Positions 1 through 5,375 of a stretch of DNA of 5,394 nucleotides are shown here, piece after piece; position 1 is the stretch's first letter; each line of letters starts with the position of its first letter. The stretch is taken from assembly GCA_045564655.1 (NCBI GenBank), contig JBJLGX010000019.1, positions 1-5,394 on the forward strand, given 5' to 3'. Under the pieces are notes generated by a model, which searched no databases, had not been told where the DNA came from, and worked only from the letters and a program-made list of their open reading frames with translations. A program made the translations under genes and the position numbers. The stretch is from UBA826 sp045564655 (GTDB taxonomy: Bacteria > Chloroflexota > Dehalococcoidia > Lucifugimonadales > UBA826).

Positions 1-1
1 A

Positions 2-373
2 TATATGGGACAACAATTATTAAATCCTCCATCTGTAGAAGGTTGGCATCAAGGACTTGAATGGATTGAAACAGGATCTATCACAGAGAGAGTAAACTTT
101 TGTGTTCAACAGATGAGTGACTTAAGTAACCCAGGTATATTAAAAATAATTAAATTTATTTTAAATTCTGATATTCAAAATATATCTACCAGTGACATAA
201 TTGACAAAATATTAAATGAAATTGGCGGTTTAGATATATCGCAGAATACGCGTGAAAGCCTAGAAGATTTCATTAATAATATTGACTTAAGTAAAAGCAG
301 CCTCGCAGATGAATCAACTATAGCAAATGTGTTTGGGGTAATCGGATCAGTGCCTGAATTCCAAAGATGCTAA
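2..373 (+). CDS. DUF1800 family protein, C-terminal part (5' end outside window)
   Basis: This is the tail of a larger gene. The reading frame is open to the left edge, and the Met codon at 5 is probably internal because it lies inside a conserved block. That block (Gly-Gln-x-Leu-x-Asn-Pro-Pro-x-Val-x-Gly-Trp, then Trp-Ile-x-Thr and Arg-Val-Asn-Phe) is the C-terminal signature of DUF1800 proteins. The protein ends in Ser-Val-Pro-Glu-Phe-Gln-Arg, matching the usual family ending (SPEFQ), so the C-terminus is complete. The stretch between is a helical region with many Ile, Asn, Asp and Ser residues. DUF1800 proteins are often several hundred residues long and are commonly paired with a DUF1501 gene; no DUF1501 gene follows here, and upstream cannot be seen. 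The biochemical function of the family is not established. The next gene starts 14 bases downstream on the same strand, which suggests cotranscription. Confidence 0.85.
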   Translation, partial: YMGQQLLNPPSVEGWHQGLEWIETGSITERVNFCVQQMSDLSNPGILKIIKFILNSDIQNISTSDIIDKILNEIGGLDISQNTRESLEDFINNIDLSKSSLADESTIANVFGVIGSVPEFQRC

Positions 374-387
374 TAACTAAATAAAAT

Positions 388-1404
388 ATGATTACAAAAA
401 ATATTACAACTAAATTCATGAATTACTCCCACACATTAGGTCTTTGCACTATGGAAGGTAGAGGATTCATGTTTCCTGTAGATACTGCTTTCTCAAATGA
501 TGGAAGAATGCATACTATCAGTAGAGCCTATCCCGCTGTATCAAGAAACTTACGAGTCACAATGTATGACACAGAGGGTGATTTTTTTGGTGTCTACGGA
601 GGATTTGGAGAAGATTTAGGACAATTTAGATGGCCCACTGCAATAACTACTCACCAAAATGGTGATATTTATGTAAGCGATGAAAAAAATAATCGTATAA
701 CAATATACGGCATAGATGGGACTCCTAAAAAGTCTTGGGGAATCACAGGTAGCAACCCGGGAGAATTAAATGGCCCTGCGGGAATATGTTTTAACAAAAA
801 CAATGAACTTATAATTTCCGACCATAAAAACAACAGAATACAGAAATTCACATCTGACGGAGATTTTATATCCCTATTTGGAAATGAAACAAACCAAAAT
901 ATAAACCTCAATCTACCATGGGGGATTACAATATCTTCTAATGATTATATATATGTTGCTGACTGGGGGAACCATCAAATCGCTAAGTTCTCAAATGACG
1001 GGAATTTACTACAACGTTTTGGAAATTTAGGTACTACCAACGGGGATTTTAAAAATCCATCAAGTGTAGCAGTAGATAAAAATGAATATATATATGTTGC
1101 TGATTGGGGGAATGAACGAGTCCAAATATTTGATCCAAATGGAACTTGGATAGAAACACTTAGAGGAGAAGCCACTCTATCAAAATGGGGCGAAGAATTT
1201 ATGCTAGCAAACCAAGAAGAAGCTCTTCCAAGATCTAAGTCAAATTTAGAGCCTGACATATCACAATTCAAAGGGGACCCGTATGAAGAGTCCGCACATA
1301 TCGAAAAATTATTTTGGGGACCAGTGTCAGTCAAATTAGATAAAGACGACACCTTATATGTAACCGAAAGCAATAGGCATAGAATTCAAGTCTATAAAAA
1401 ATAA
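388..1404 (+). CDS. NHL-repeat beta-propeller protein
   Basis: The 338-residue product is built from NHL-type repeats, each with a Pro-x-Gly/Ala-Ile/Val start, an Ile-Tyr-Val-Ala/Ser-Asp core, then Asn-x-Arg/Gln-Ile and a Phe-x-x-(Asp)-Gly turn. Repeats lie at about residues 26-62, 78-110, 125-158, 174-205, 221-250 and 308-338, enough for a six-bladed propeller. A non-repeat insertion at about 258-305 separates the last two and is rich in charged residues. NHL propellers bind protein, RNA or small ligands or form enzyme scaffolds, so the ligand cannot be predicted. There is no signal peptide or membrane segment, so a cytoplasmic location is the default. The start at 388 has no clear ribosome binding site; an in-frame ATG at 418 (Met11) is an alternative and would leave the propeller intact. 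The gene follows the DUF1800 gene by 14 bases and overlaps the convergent gene at its 3' end by 13 bases. Confidence 0.85.
   Translation: MITKNITTKFMNYSHTLGLCTMEGRGFMFPVDTAFSNDGRMHTISRAYPAVSRNLRVTMYDTEGDFFGVYGGFGEDLGQFRWPTAITTHQNGDIYVSDEKNNRITIYGIDGTPKKSWGITGSNPGELNGPAGICFNKNNELIISDHKNNRIQKFTSDGDFISLFGNETNQNINLNLPWGITISSNDYIYVADWGNHQIAKFSNDGNLLQRFGNLGTTNGDFKNPSSVAVDKNEYIYVADWGNERVQIFDPNGTWIETLRGEATLSKWGEEFMLANQEEALPRSKSNLEPDISQFKGDPYEESAHIEKLFWGPVSVKLDKDDTLYVTESNRHRIQVYKK
941..1113 (+). repeat. Near-identical DNA repeat pair within the NHL gene
   Basis: The 32 bases at 941-972 and at 1082-1113 match at 30 positions, 141 bases (47 codons) apart. Both encode the core strand of a blade, reading Asn-(Asp/Glu)-Tyr-Ile-Tyr-Val-Ala-Asp-Trp-Gly-Asn. 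Codon choice, including the synonymous positions, is almost the same, which is closer than protein constraint alone requires. The span given covers both copies and the spacer between them. Confidence 0.75.
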
Positions 1405-1772
1405 TAATTAATAATAATCGTATTTAATATCCCTGTAATTAACAAAATCAAGAAAAACAATGTAGGGGCTATGAGTGTCATAAGGTTATTTGTATTAATA
1501 GTTTTAAGTAATATACCCCTAATATATAGGACACTAAATATAATACTTATCCCCCAAAAAAATAACGGAATCCAATATCTCATTAAATAAGTAATTTGGG
1601 TTTCGGGTATTAGTTCATTTAGAATTCCGTAATTCGTATCAATAAATGATGCATGTAAAGTTATCGTAGATAATATCAATCCCCATCCTTTTAAAATACC
1701 CTCTGAAATTGATAGGTATAAATTTAAAGTTTTTTTGATATCATCTGAGTAGGAGTTATTTTCTCTGCACAT
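1392..1772 (-). CDS. Small three-helix membrane protein, function unknown
   Basis: I do not recognise this 126-residue protein. It has a short, charged N-terminal segment (about 1-24) and three hydrophobic stretches that look like membrane helices at about 26-45, 66-86 and 97-122. The Trp-Ile-Pro-Leu-Phe-Phe-Trp run opens the second helix and the C-terminus ends hydrophobic (Tyr-Tyr-Phe-Leu). A Lys/Arg-containing loop follows helix 2 (about 85-92). The length, the tidy helix pattern and the fit between flanking genes argue for a real gene and against a shadow frame. The ATG at 1772 has no Shine-Dalgarno site, but a TATAAT hexamer sits 6 bases upstream of it on this strand, so the message may be leaderless. 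The gene is convergent with the NHL gene (13-base overlap) and divergent from the PlsY-like gene. No motif suggests a catalytic role. Confidence 0.6.
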   Translation of the reverse strand: MCRENNSYSDDIKKTLNLYLSISEGILKGWGLILSTITLHASFIDTNYGILNELIPETQITYLMRYWIPLFFWGISIIFSVLYIRGILLKTINTNNLMTLIAPTLFFLILLITGILNTIIINYYFL

Positions 1773-1808
1773 TTTTAAATTATATATCGTGATGTATACG
1801 GGGTCCTA
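1773..1808. promoter_or_regulatory. Compact divergent promoter region
   Basis: These 36 bases are all that separates the two divergent start codons, so any promoters for both genes must lie here or inside the coding regions. On the minus strand a TATAAT hexamer (plus-strand 1779-1784) ends 6 bases before the ATG at 1772. On the plus strand TATACG at 1795-1800 ends 8 bases before the ATG at 1809. Both spacings would place transcription starts at or next to the start codon. Neither start has a convincing Shine-Dalgarno site. I see no good -35 element for either, so this is a tentative call. Confidence 0.35.
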
Positions 1809-2387
1809 ATGAATACGGAATTATTACCATTTACTTTGTTAATACTATGGTTAACTCTATGTTATTTAGTCGGAACAATCCAAAGTGGTGACATATTATC
1901 TAATAAAAAAAATGTAAATATAAGAAAATTAGGTACTAAAAACCCTGGAGCCTCAAATATATATTCAGAGTTAGGAGCTCGATATGGTATTTATGTTTTT
2001 TTTATAGACATAATAAAAGGATTAATACCCACTGGCATACCTTATATTTTAGGATACCCTATATGGATATCTGTACTATCTATGTTCATATTATTAGCTG
2101 GTCATATGATCCGTTTACCTTTTAAACCTTCTGGAGGAACAGGAATGGCGACATCTATGGGAGCTGTTATAGCATTAATACCAATTGCTGCCATAGTAAC
2201 AAGCATTCCTGCTGCCGCTGTGTTATTGATCACTAGAAGTCCCGTCTATACCGGAGTTTTTTCTTTTTTGACAGCAACGATAATTAGTTGGTTAATATAC
2301 AAAAATTTGATAATGACATTTTCTGTTTTAGTTGTGGGCGCATTTATAATGTTAAAGATTAGAGCTCAGTATAAAAACATAAAATAA
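1809..2387 (+). CDS. plsY: Divergent PlsY-like glycerol-3-phosphate acyltransferase
   Basis: PlsY is an integral membrane enzyme that moves an acyl group from acyl-phosphate to glycerol-3-phosphate, the first committed step of bacterial phospholipid synthesis. The 192-residue length and the hydrophobic layout fit the family. Motif 1 is present: Gly22 with the following Ile24, Asn-Ile-Arg39, and Gly42-Thr-Lys-Asn45-Pro-Gly47-Ala48-Ser-Asn50, corresponding to the usual GSGNxGATN. Motif 2 is recognisable as Gly98-His99, Pro104, then Gly109-Gly110-Thr111-Gly112-Met-Ala-Thr, but the usual GGKG lysine is Thr111. Motif 3, normally a His-Arg-x-Asn-Ile-x-Arg segment followed by a Gly-x-Glu tail, is reduced: the protein ends at Lys-Asn-Ile-Lys just after the last helix. 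The fold assignment is firm, but classical activity is doubtful given these changes. It may be a specialised paralogue. It converges with the B12-regulator gene, leaving 6 bases between them. Confidence 0.85.
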   Translation: MNTELLPFTLLILWLTLCYLVGTIQSGDILSNKKNVNIRKLGTKNPGASNIYSELGARYGIYVFFIDIIKGLIPTGIPYILGYPIWISVLSMFILLAGHMIRLPFKPSGGTGMATSMGAVIALIPIAAIVTSIPAAAVLLITRSPVYTGVFSFLTATIISWLIYKNLIMTFSVLVVGAFIMLKIRAQYKNIK

Positions 2388-2398
2388 ATCGATTTATT
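2383..2398. repeat. Perfect 16-bp palindrome at convergent gene ends
   Basis: AATAAATC followed by GATTTATT is a perfect palindrome without a loop. It spans the stop codons of both convergent genes (TAA at 2385-2387 on plus, TAA at 2396-2394 on minus), which partly explains the symmetry. Only two of its eight base pairs are G-C and there is no flanking T-run, so it is a weak terminator candidate at best. Confidence 0.5.
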
Positions 2399-3293
2399 CA
2401 AGATCGTAAGACGGCATAAGAGATATAAAAGGAACACCTAAGGCTTCTGAAAATTTATACAAAGCAGACATAGTAATATTTTGTTTCCCGTTTTCGACCA
2501 AACTTATATAAGCTCTATCTACTCCTGCAATTTGAGCTAATTCCATTTGACTCATATCTCTAGCCTTTCTGGTATTTTGGATGCTAATTCCTATAGAAAT
2601 AAGAATTTCTTCTAAAGTATTAAAATCTGACAAAAACCCAAAAGCTTCTTTCACCATATCAATACCTGAAATAAAATCAGGGGCCAATAGCACTCCTGAT
2701 TTTTTCAACTCACCCATATCTTTTTCCGTTGCTGGGCCTCCAACTAATACAATAGGAGCTGGATCTAATGCTTGTATCTGATTTATTGCTTCAACAGTGC
2801 CAGGAATATAAGTATCTCGAACAATTGATATAACAACAATGTCGGCTCTTTGCATGTGAGCATATTCAGCTAAATCAGTTTGAGGAGTATCATAGCCTAA
2901 ATAATGTACTTCCCAGCCTTCTAATTCTAAAAGTCTAGAAAAAACTTTAGCCCCCATCCAATGAGTCTCCCCCGACGTAGTAGCAATAACTGCAACTTTA
3001 CTATTAGACGCAAGCTTAGGAGATTTATCAGCTACCATATCAACTATAGATGCTGTCATTTGAGTAGCCAAATGTTCATGTGCAATAGATATTTTGCCAT
3101 CATGCCATAAACTTCCTATCTTTCTCATAGAAGCAGATAGTATATGGGCATATATTTCTCCTGGTTGGAATTGCATACGAAGAGCATCATTAATGACAGC
3201 TTCACAACTCGCATAATCGTTGCTTAATAAACTATCAACTAATCTATTAATCAATGGTTTATAGTCATTTTTCTTATTTTTCAACTTAGCCAT
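2394..3293 (-). CDS. CarH-like cobalamin-binding transcriptional regulator with C-terminal XRE helix-turn-helix
   Basis: The 299-residue protein has three parts. Residues about 11-90 form the four-helix B12-cap domain, with Trp63, nine residues, then Glu73-His74; this W-x9-EH pattern is the one that packs against adenosylcobalamin in CarH-type photoreceptors. Residues about 97-222 are the Rossmann-like B12-binding domain: Gly108-Glu109-Thr-His111-Trp-Met-Gly114 supplies the lower axial histidine, followed by Tyr-Leu-Gly-x-Asp-Thr-Pro (131-137) and Gly-Gly-Pro (185-187). Residues about 235-290 are a Cro/CI-type helix-turn-helix (core 249-267, ending Ser-Leu-Val-Glu-Asn-Gly). Known CarH/LitR proteins carry a MerR-type domain at the N-terminus; here the protein starts directly at the cap domain and DNA binding has moved to the C-terminus. 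All key cobalamin residues are present. Light sensing is inferred from the motif. The gene sits 5 bases after the SDR-SRPBCC gene, so it is probably cotranscribed and may regulate its own operon. A B12-sensing but light-independent role remains possible. Confidence 0.9.
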   Translation of the reverse strand: MAKLKNKKNDYKPLINRLVDSLLSNDYASCEAVINDALRMQFQPGEIYAHILSASMRKIGSLWHDGKISIAHEHLATQMTASIVDMVADKSPKLASNSKVAVIATTSGETHWMGAKVFSRLLELEGWEVHYLGYDTPQTDLAEYAHMQRADIVVISIVRDTYIPGTVEAINQIQALDPAPIVLVGGPATEKDMGELKKSGVLLAPDFISGIDMVKEAFGFLSDFNTLEEILISIGISIQNTRKARDMSQMELAQIAGVDRAYISLVENGKQNITMSALYKFSEALGVPFISLMPSYDLE

Positions 3294-3298
3294 AATAT

Positions 3299-4708
3299 TT
3301 ACCCAAATCTCAATATCATAATAAAGCGTCGATAATTGAATATCCTATTAAGTATTTTTTTAATAAATAAATAGTGTGCAATCCTTCCAAATATTCCAAA
3401 TGGAACTTTATAAGTTACACAGTCTTCCATAACTGACGATTCCTGAGACAAAGGTTTTATACTGTGTTCATGCCACCATAAGGAATATGGACCTTTTGCC
3501 TGAAAGTCTACAAAAATATCTGAAGGGTGCCATTTTGCTATAACTGTACACCATTTCATATATACAAGTCCTAATTTAATTTTATACACAATTTTTGATT
3601 CTTCCATAATTTCATCAGGAATATCAATAATCCTAAACCCTAACCAATCAGGCGTAGAAAGACCCAAATTTAATGGAGAACCAAAAAAAGAAAACGTCTC
3701 TTCAGCACTTGAATTCAAAGTTACTGATGTCTTTAGCTGATATTGGCCTTTAGATTTCAAAACTTCAATAAATCTAGATGTTTTTGAAATCTGGATTGAT
3801 CCTGGCGCAACCTCATCTTTAATAGCTTCTTCAAGCAAACTATACTTAAACTCAAAATTATTATTCAATAATTTCTCAGGAACAGCATTTTGGCTATTTG
3901 TAAGAACCTTAGCCCCTGATGCAAACACTATGCGAAGAGCAATATAAGGAATATGAATTAAAATTTTTGCTTTTGTAATATTCTTTAAAATTTTTGCAAA
4001 ATTTATACTAGTCGAAGCTTTAGGAGCAACAACATTAACAGGACCTTCAATATCTGTGTCAATACAAAATTCTACAACCCTTACGACATCAAATATATGA
4101 ACCCAAGGTACTTTCTGATCTCGATCTCCTAGATAAGTACCTACACCTAATTCAAAAGTAGGCATAACTTGCTTTAAAACTCCACCTTCCCTACCCAATA
4201 CAACTCCAAGCCTTAAGGTGCAAACCCTAACACCATGTTTTTCAGCTTCAATAGCTGCATCTTCCCAATCTAAACACAATTGTGATAAATAATCTGAATT
4301 TGGTAACGAATCCTCTGTAAGTAATTCATTTCCTCTGTCTCCATATACCCCAACAGCACTTGCCGATATAAATAGAGATGGAGGAGTCTTACAATTTGAA
4401 ATAGCATTAACGATTAACTTATTAATGCCTTCCCTACTTTCATGAAATTTTTTCTTTTTCGATTCGCTCCACCTGACCCCGGCTAATTGTTCTCCGGCAA
4501 GGTTAATAATCACATCTGCAAGTTCTATTTCTTTGATAAGTTCTAAATCAGATAAATCAAAATCAAGTAAATCGACACCTTCACCCAGTAAGTCCTTAGC
4601 TCTTGCAGTGTCCCTACTCAAACAGCGAACATTATGACCTCTTCCTTGAAGCCTTGCTATTACAGGCCTACCTATAAAACCTGTCCCCCCAAATACTAAT
4701 ATATTCAA
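3299..4708 (-). CDS. TIGR01777-family SDR epimerase-like protein fused to a C-terminal SRPBCC domain
   Basis: The 469-residue protein begins with an extended SDR Rossmann domain. Gly-Gly-Thr-Gly-Phe-Ile-Gly (7-13) binds the dinucleotide, and Asn69-Leu-Ala-Gly-Glu-x-x-Ala-Gly-x-Arg-Trp (69-80), Ser-Ala-Ser-Ala-Val-Gly-Val-Tyr-Gly (115-123) and Pro201-Trp-Val-His-x-x-Asp are TIGR01777 (SulA-type) marks. As in that family, the classical Tyr-x-x-x-Lys is not obvious. A DUF1731-type end lies at about 269-299 (Val-Pro-Glu-Lys-Leu-Leu, then Phe-Glu-Phe-Lys-Tyr). From about 322 to 465 comes an SRPBCC ligand-binding domain, with Trp-His-Glu-His at 411-414, Asp429-x-Val-x-Tyr-x-Val-Pro-Phe-Gly and an Ile-Phe-Asn-Tyr-Arg end. 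TIGR01777 proteins are normally near 300 residues, so this is a true two-domain fusion. Substrate is unknown; the SRPBCC half suggests a hydrophobic ligand. Translation starts at TTG (4706-4708), supported by an AGGAGG site 12 bases upstream. It is the first gene of an operon with the B12 regulator. Confidence 0.9.
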   Translation of the reverse strand: MNILVFGGTGFIGRPVIARLQGRGHNVRCLSRDTARAKDLLGEGVDLLDFDLSDLELIKEIELADVIINLAGEQLAGVRWSESKKKKFHESREGINKLIVNAISNCKTPPSLFISASAVGVYGDRGNELLTEDSLPNSDYLSQLCLDWEDAAIEAEKHGVRVCTLRLGVVLGREGGVLKQVMPTFELGVGTYLGDRDQKVPWVHIFDVVRVVEFCIDTDIEGPVNVVAPKASTSINFAKILKNITKAKILIHIPYIALRIVFASGAKVLTNSQNAVPEKLLNNNFEFKYSLLEEAIKDEVAPGSIQISKTSRFIEVLKSKGQYQLKTSVTLNSSAEETFSFFGSPLNLGLSTPDWLGFRIIDIPDEIMEESKIVYKIKLGLVYMKWCTVIAKWHPSDIFVDFQAKGPYSLWWHEHSIKPLSQESSVMEDCVTYKVPFGIFGRIAHYLFIKKILNRIFNYRRFIMILRFG

Positions 4709-4720
4709 AGTAAACTTTAT

Positions 4721-4726
4721 CCTCCT
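4721..4726 (-). promoter_or_regulatory. Ribosome binding site fixing the TTG start of the SDR-SRPBCC gene
   Basis: On the minus strand this reads AGGAGG, a full Shine-Dalgarno core, 12 bases before the TTG at 4708. The spacing is a little long, but there is no in-frame ATG or GTG nearer, and the protein must begin here to keep the first strand before its GGTGFIG motif. It decides the rare TTG start. Confidence 0.75.
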
Positions 4727-4730
4727 ATTT

Positions 4731-4744
4731 AAACGATATCGTTT
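4731..4744. promoter_or_regulatory. Perfect 14-bp palindrome, candidate operator
   Basis: AAACGATATCGTTT is fully self-complementary. It lies 22 bases upstream of the TTG start of the regulator operon, just before its ribosome binding site, and 5 bases before the -35-like element of the divergent gene. Cro/CI-type regulators bind as dimers to short palindromes of this size, and the operon encodes such a protein. The position would allow control in both directions. That the local regulator binds here is inference; I did not see a second full copy of the palindrome in the window. Confidence 0.5.
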
Positions 4745-4749
4745 TTAAC

Positions 4750-4779
4750 TTGCCAAAATTGTAATTTAACCAATATAAG
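4750..4779 (+). promoter_or_regulatory. Candidate sigma70 promoter for the five-helix membrane protein
   Basis: TTGCCA at 4750-4755 matches the -35 consensus at five of six bases, and TATAAG at 4774-4779 matches the -10 consensus at five of six, with an 18-base spacer. Transcription would begin near 4786, giving a leader of about 50 bases before the ATG at 4836. An imperfect inverted repeat, GTGT-ATCATG-ACAC (4779-4792), overlaps the predicted start point. On the opposite strand TTGGCA (plus-strand 4751-4756) with TTTAAA (4728-4733) at a 17-base spacing resembles a promoter for the operon, but it would start transcription inside the ribosome binding site, so that one is doubtful. Confidence 0.5.
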
Positions 4780-4835
4780 TGTATCATGACACACATAGGG
4801 ACTGATGGCAACAAGCAACCATACAGGAAGATAAA

Positions 4836-5375
4836 ATGACTTCACACCAAACCGTTTTTTTAATAATAAATATGATAGGCGGAATAGCAGTTTTAGGTAG
4901 TTACGTAATAGGATTAGGTATGTTCCCAGAGTACCGAGAGGCTTTGTGGGGTGGGGTAAAAGGCAATTTAAAAACAAGCATTACTATCTCAATGCTATTT
5001 GCAGCAGTAGGTTATTTAGCATTCTGTTATATTTCTCTCTTCCAAAATGGACTAGAGGATTTCAACAAATCAGATTGGTTTAACGGACATACAGTCTCAG
5101 TATTAGTTGCTTTATTTTTAATTTCAGCAACTTTTTGGATGCCAAGTGCAATAGCTTATTTAAAGTTTTCGGACACATATTGGTTAATCATATGTGTCGT
5201 ATCTCTTTGGATAACTGCTATATCTCTATTAGCATTATTAGGTATTGTAATAGCTTCTGATGTAAGTACTATAACCCCTGTATCTCATTACATTGCAATT
5301 ATTGGTATAGGCTTAATAACTTTCCATTGCCTTGTTTTTGACGCAATCATTTGGGCAATAATGTTTACTAAATAA
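4836..5375 (+). CDS. Five-helix integral membrane protein, function unknown
   Basis: I do not recognise this 179-residue family. Hydrophobic segments at about 6-29, 46-69, 86-108, 114-141 and 149-175 suggest five membrane helices. A short charged loop (Pro31-Glu-Tyr-Arg-Glu, then Trp-Gly-Gly-Val-Lys-Gly-Asn-Leu-Lys, 38-46) sits between helices 1 and 2. A second polar loop at about 70-85 (Gln-Asn-Gly-Leu-Glu-Asp-Phe-Asn-Lys) follows helix 2. His85, His151 and His164 and several Trp residues lie in or beside helices. The length and helix count resemble TspO, but the TspO Trp/Pro signature is absent. The ATG is preceded by AGGAAG (4825-4830) at a 5-base gap, a good ribosome binding site, and the reading frame is complete, ending 19 bases before the window edge. 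It is divergent from the regulator operon across a 127-base region with a palindrome, so shared control is plausible. A family search is needed to say more. Confidence 0.75.
   Translation: MTSHQTVFLIINMIGGIAVLGSYVIGLGMFPEYREALWGGVKGNLKTSITISMLFAAVGYLAFCYISLFQNGLEDFNKSDWFNGHTVSVLVALFLISATFWMPSAIAYLKFSDTYWLIICVVSLWITAISLLALLGIVIASDVSTITPVSHYIAIIGIGLITFHCLVFDAIIWAIMFTK

Noticed and set aside
669..911. An 80-codon minus-strand frame inside the NHL gene
   Set aside because: It is antisense to conserved propeller repeats, with no ribosome binding site and no recognisable motif.
975..1373. A 132-codon minus-strand frame inside the NHL gene
   Set aside because: It lies wholly antisense to clear NHL repeats and its own translation shows no domain or repeat pattern of its own.
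2581..2781. A 66-codon plus-strand frame inside the B12-regulator gene
   Set aside because: It is antisense to well-conserved B12-domain codons and has no supporting features.
2394..3293. Assignment of the B12 protein as a corrinoid methyltransferase subunit
   Set aside because: The cap and B12 folds are shared with such proteins, but W-x9-EH and the DNA-binding domain at the C-terminus point to a regulator.
4805..4834. A nine-codon upstream reading frame (ATG at 4805, TAA at 4832-4834) ending just before the ATG at 4836, as a possible leader peptide
   Set aside because: It has no ribosome binding site of its own, runs through the Shine-Dalgarno of the real gene, and its codons show no attenuator-like run. 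Chance is the simpler explanation.
4729..4977. An 82-codon minus-strand frame covering the intergenic region and the start of the five-helix gene
   Set aside because: It overlaps the strong coding signal of the plus-strand gene and the divergent promoter region, and its hydrophobic content mirrors the antisense of membrane codons.
4836..5375. Assignment of the five-helix protein as TspO
   Set aside because: Length and helix number fit, but the Trp- and Pro-rich TspO signature loops are not present.
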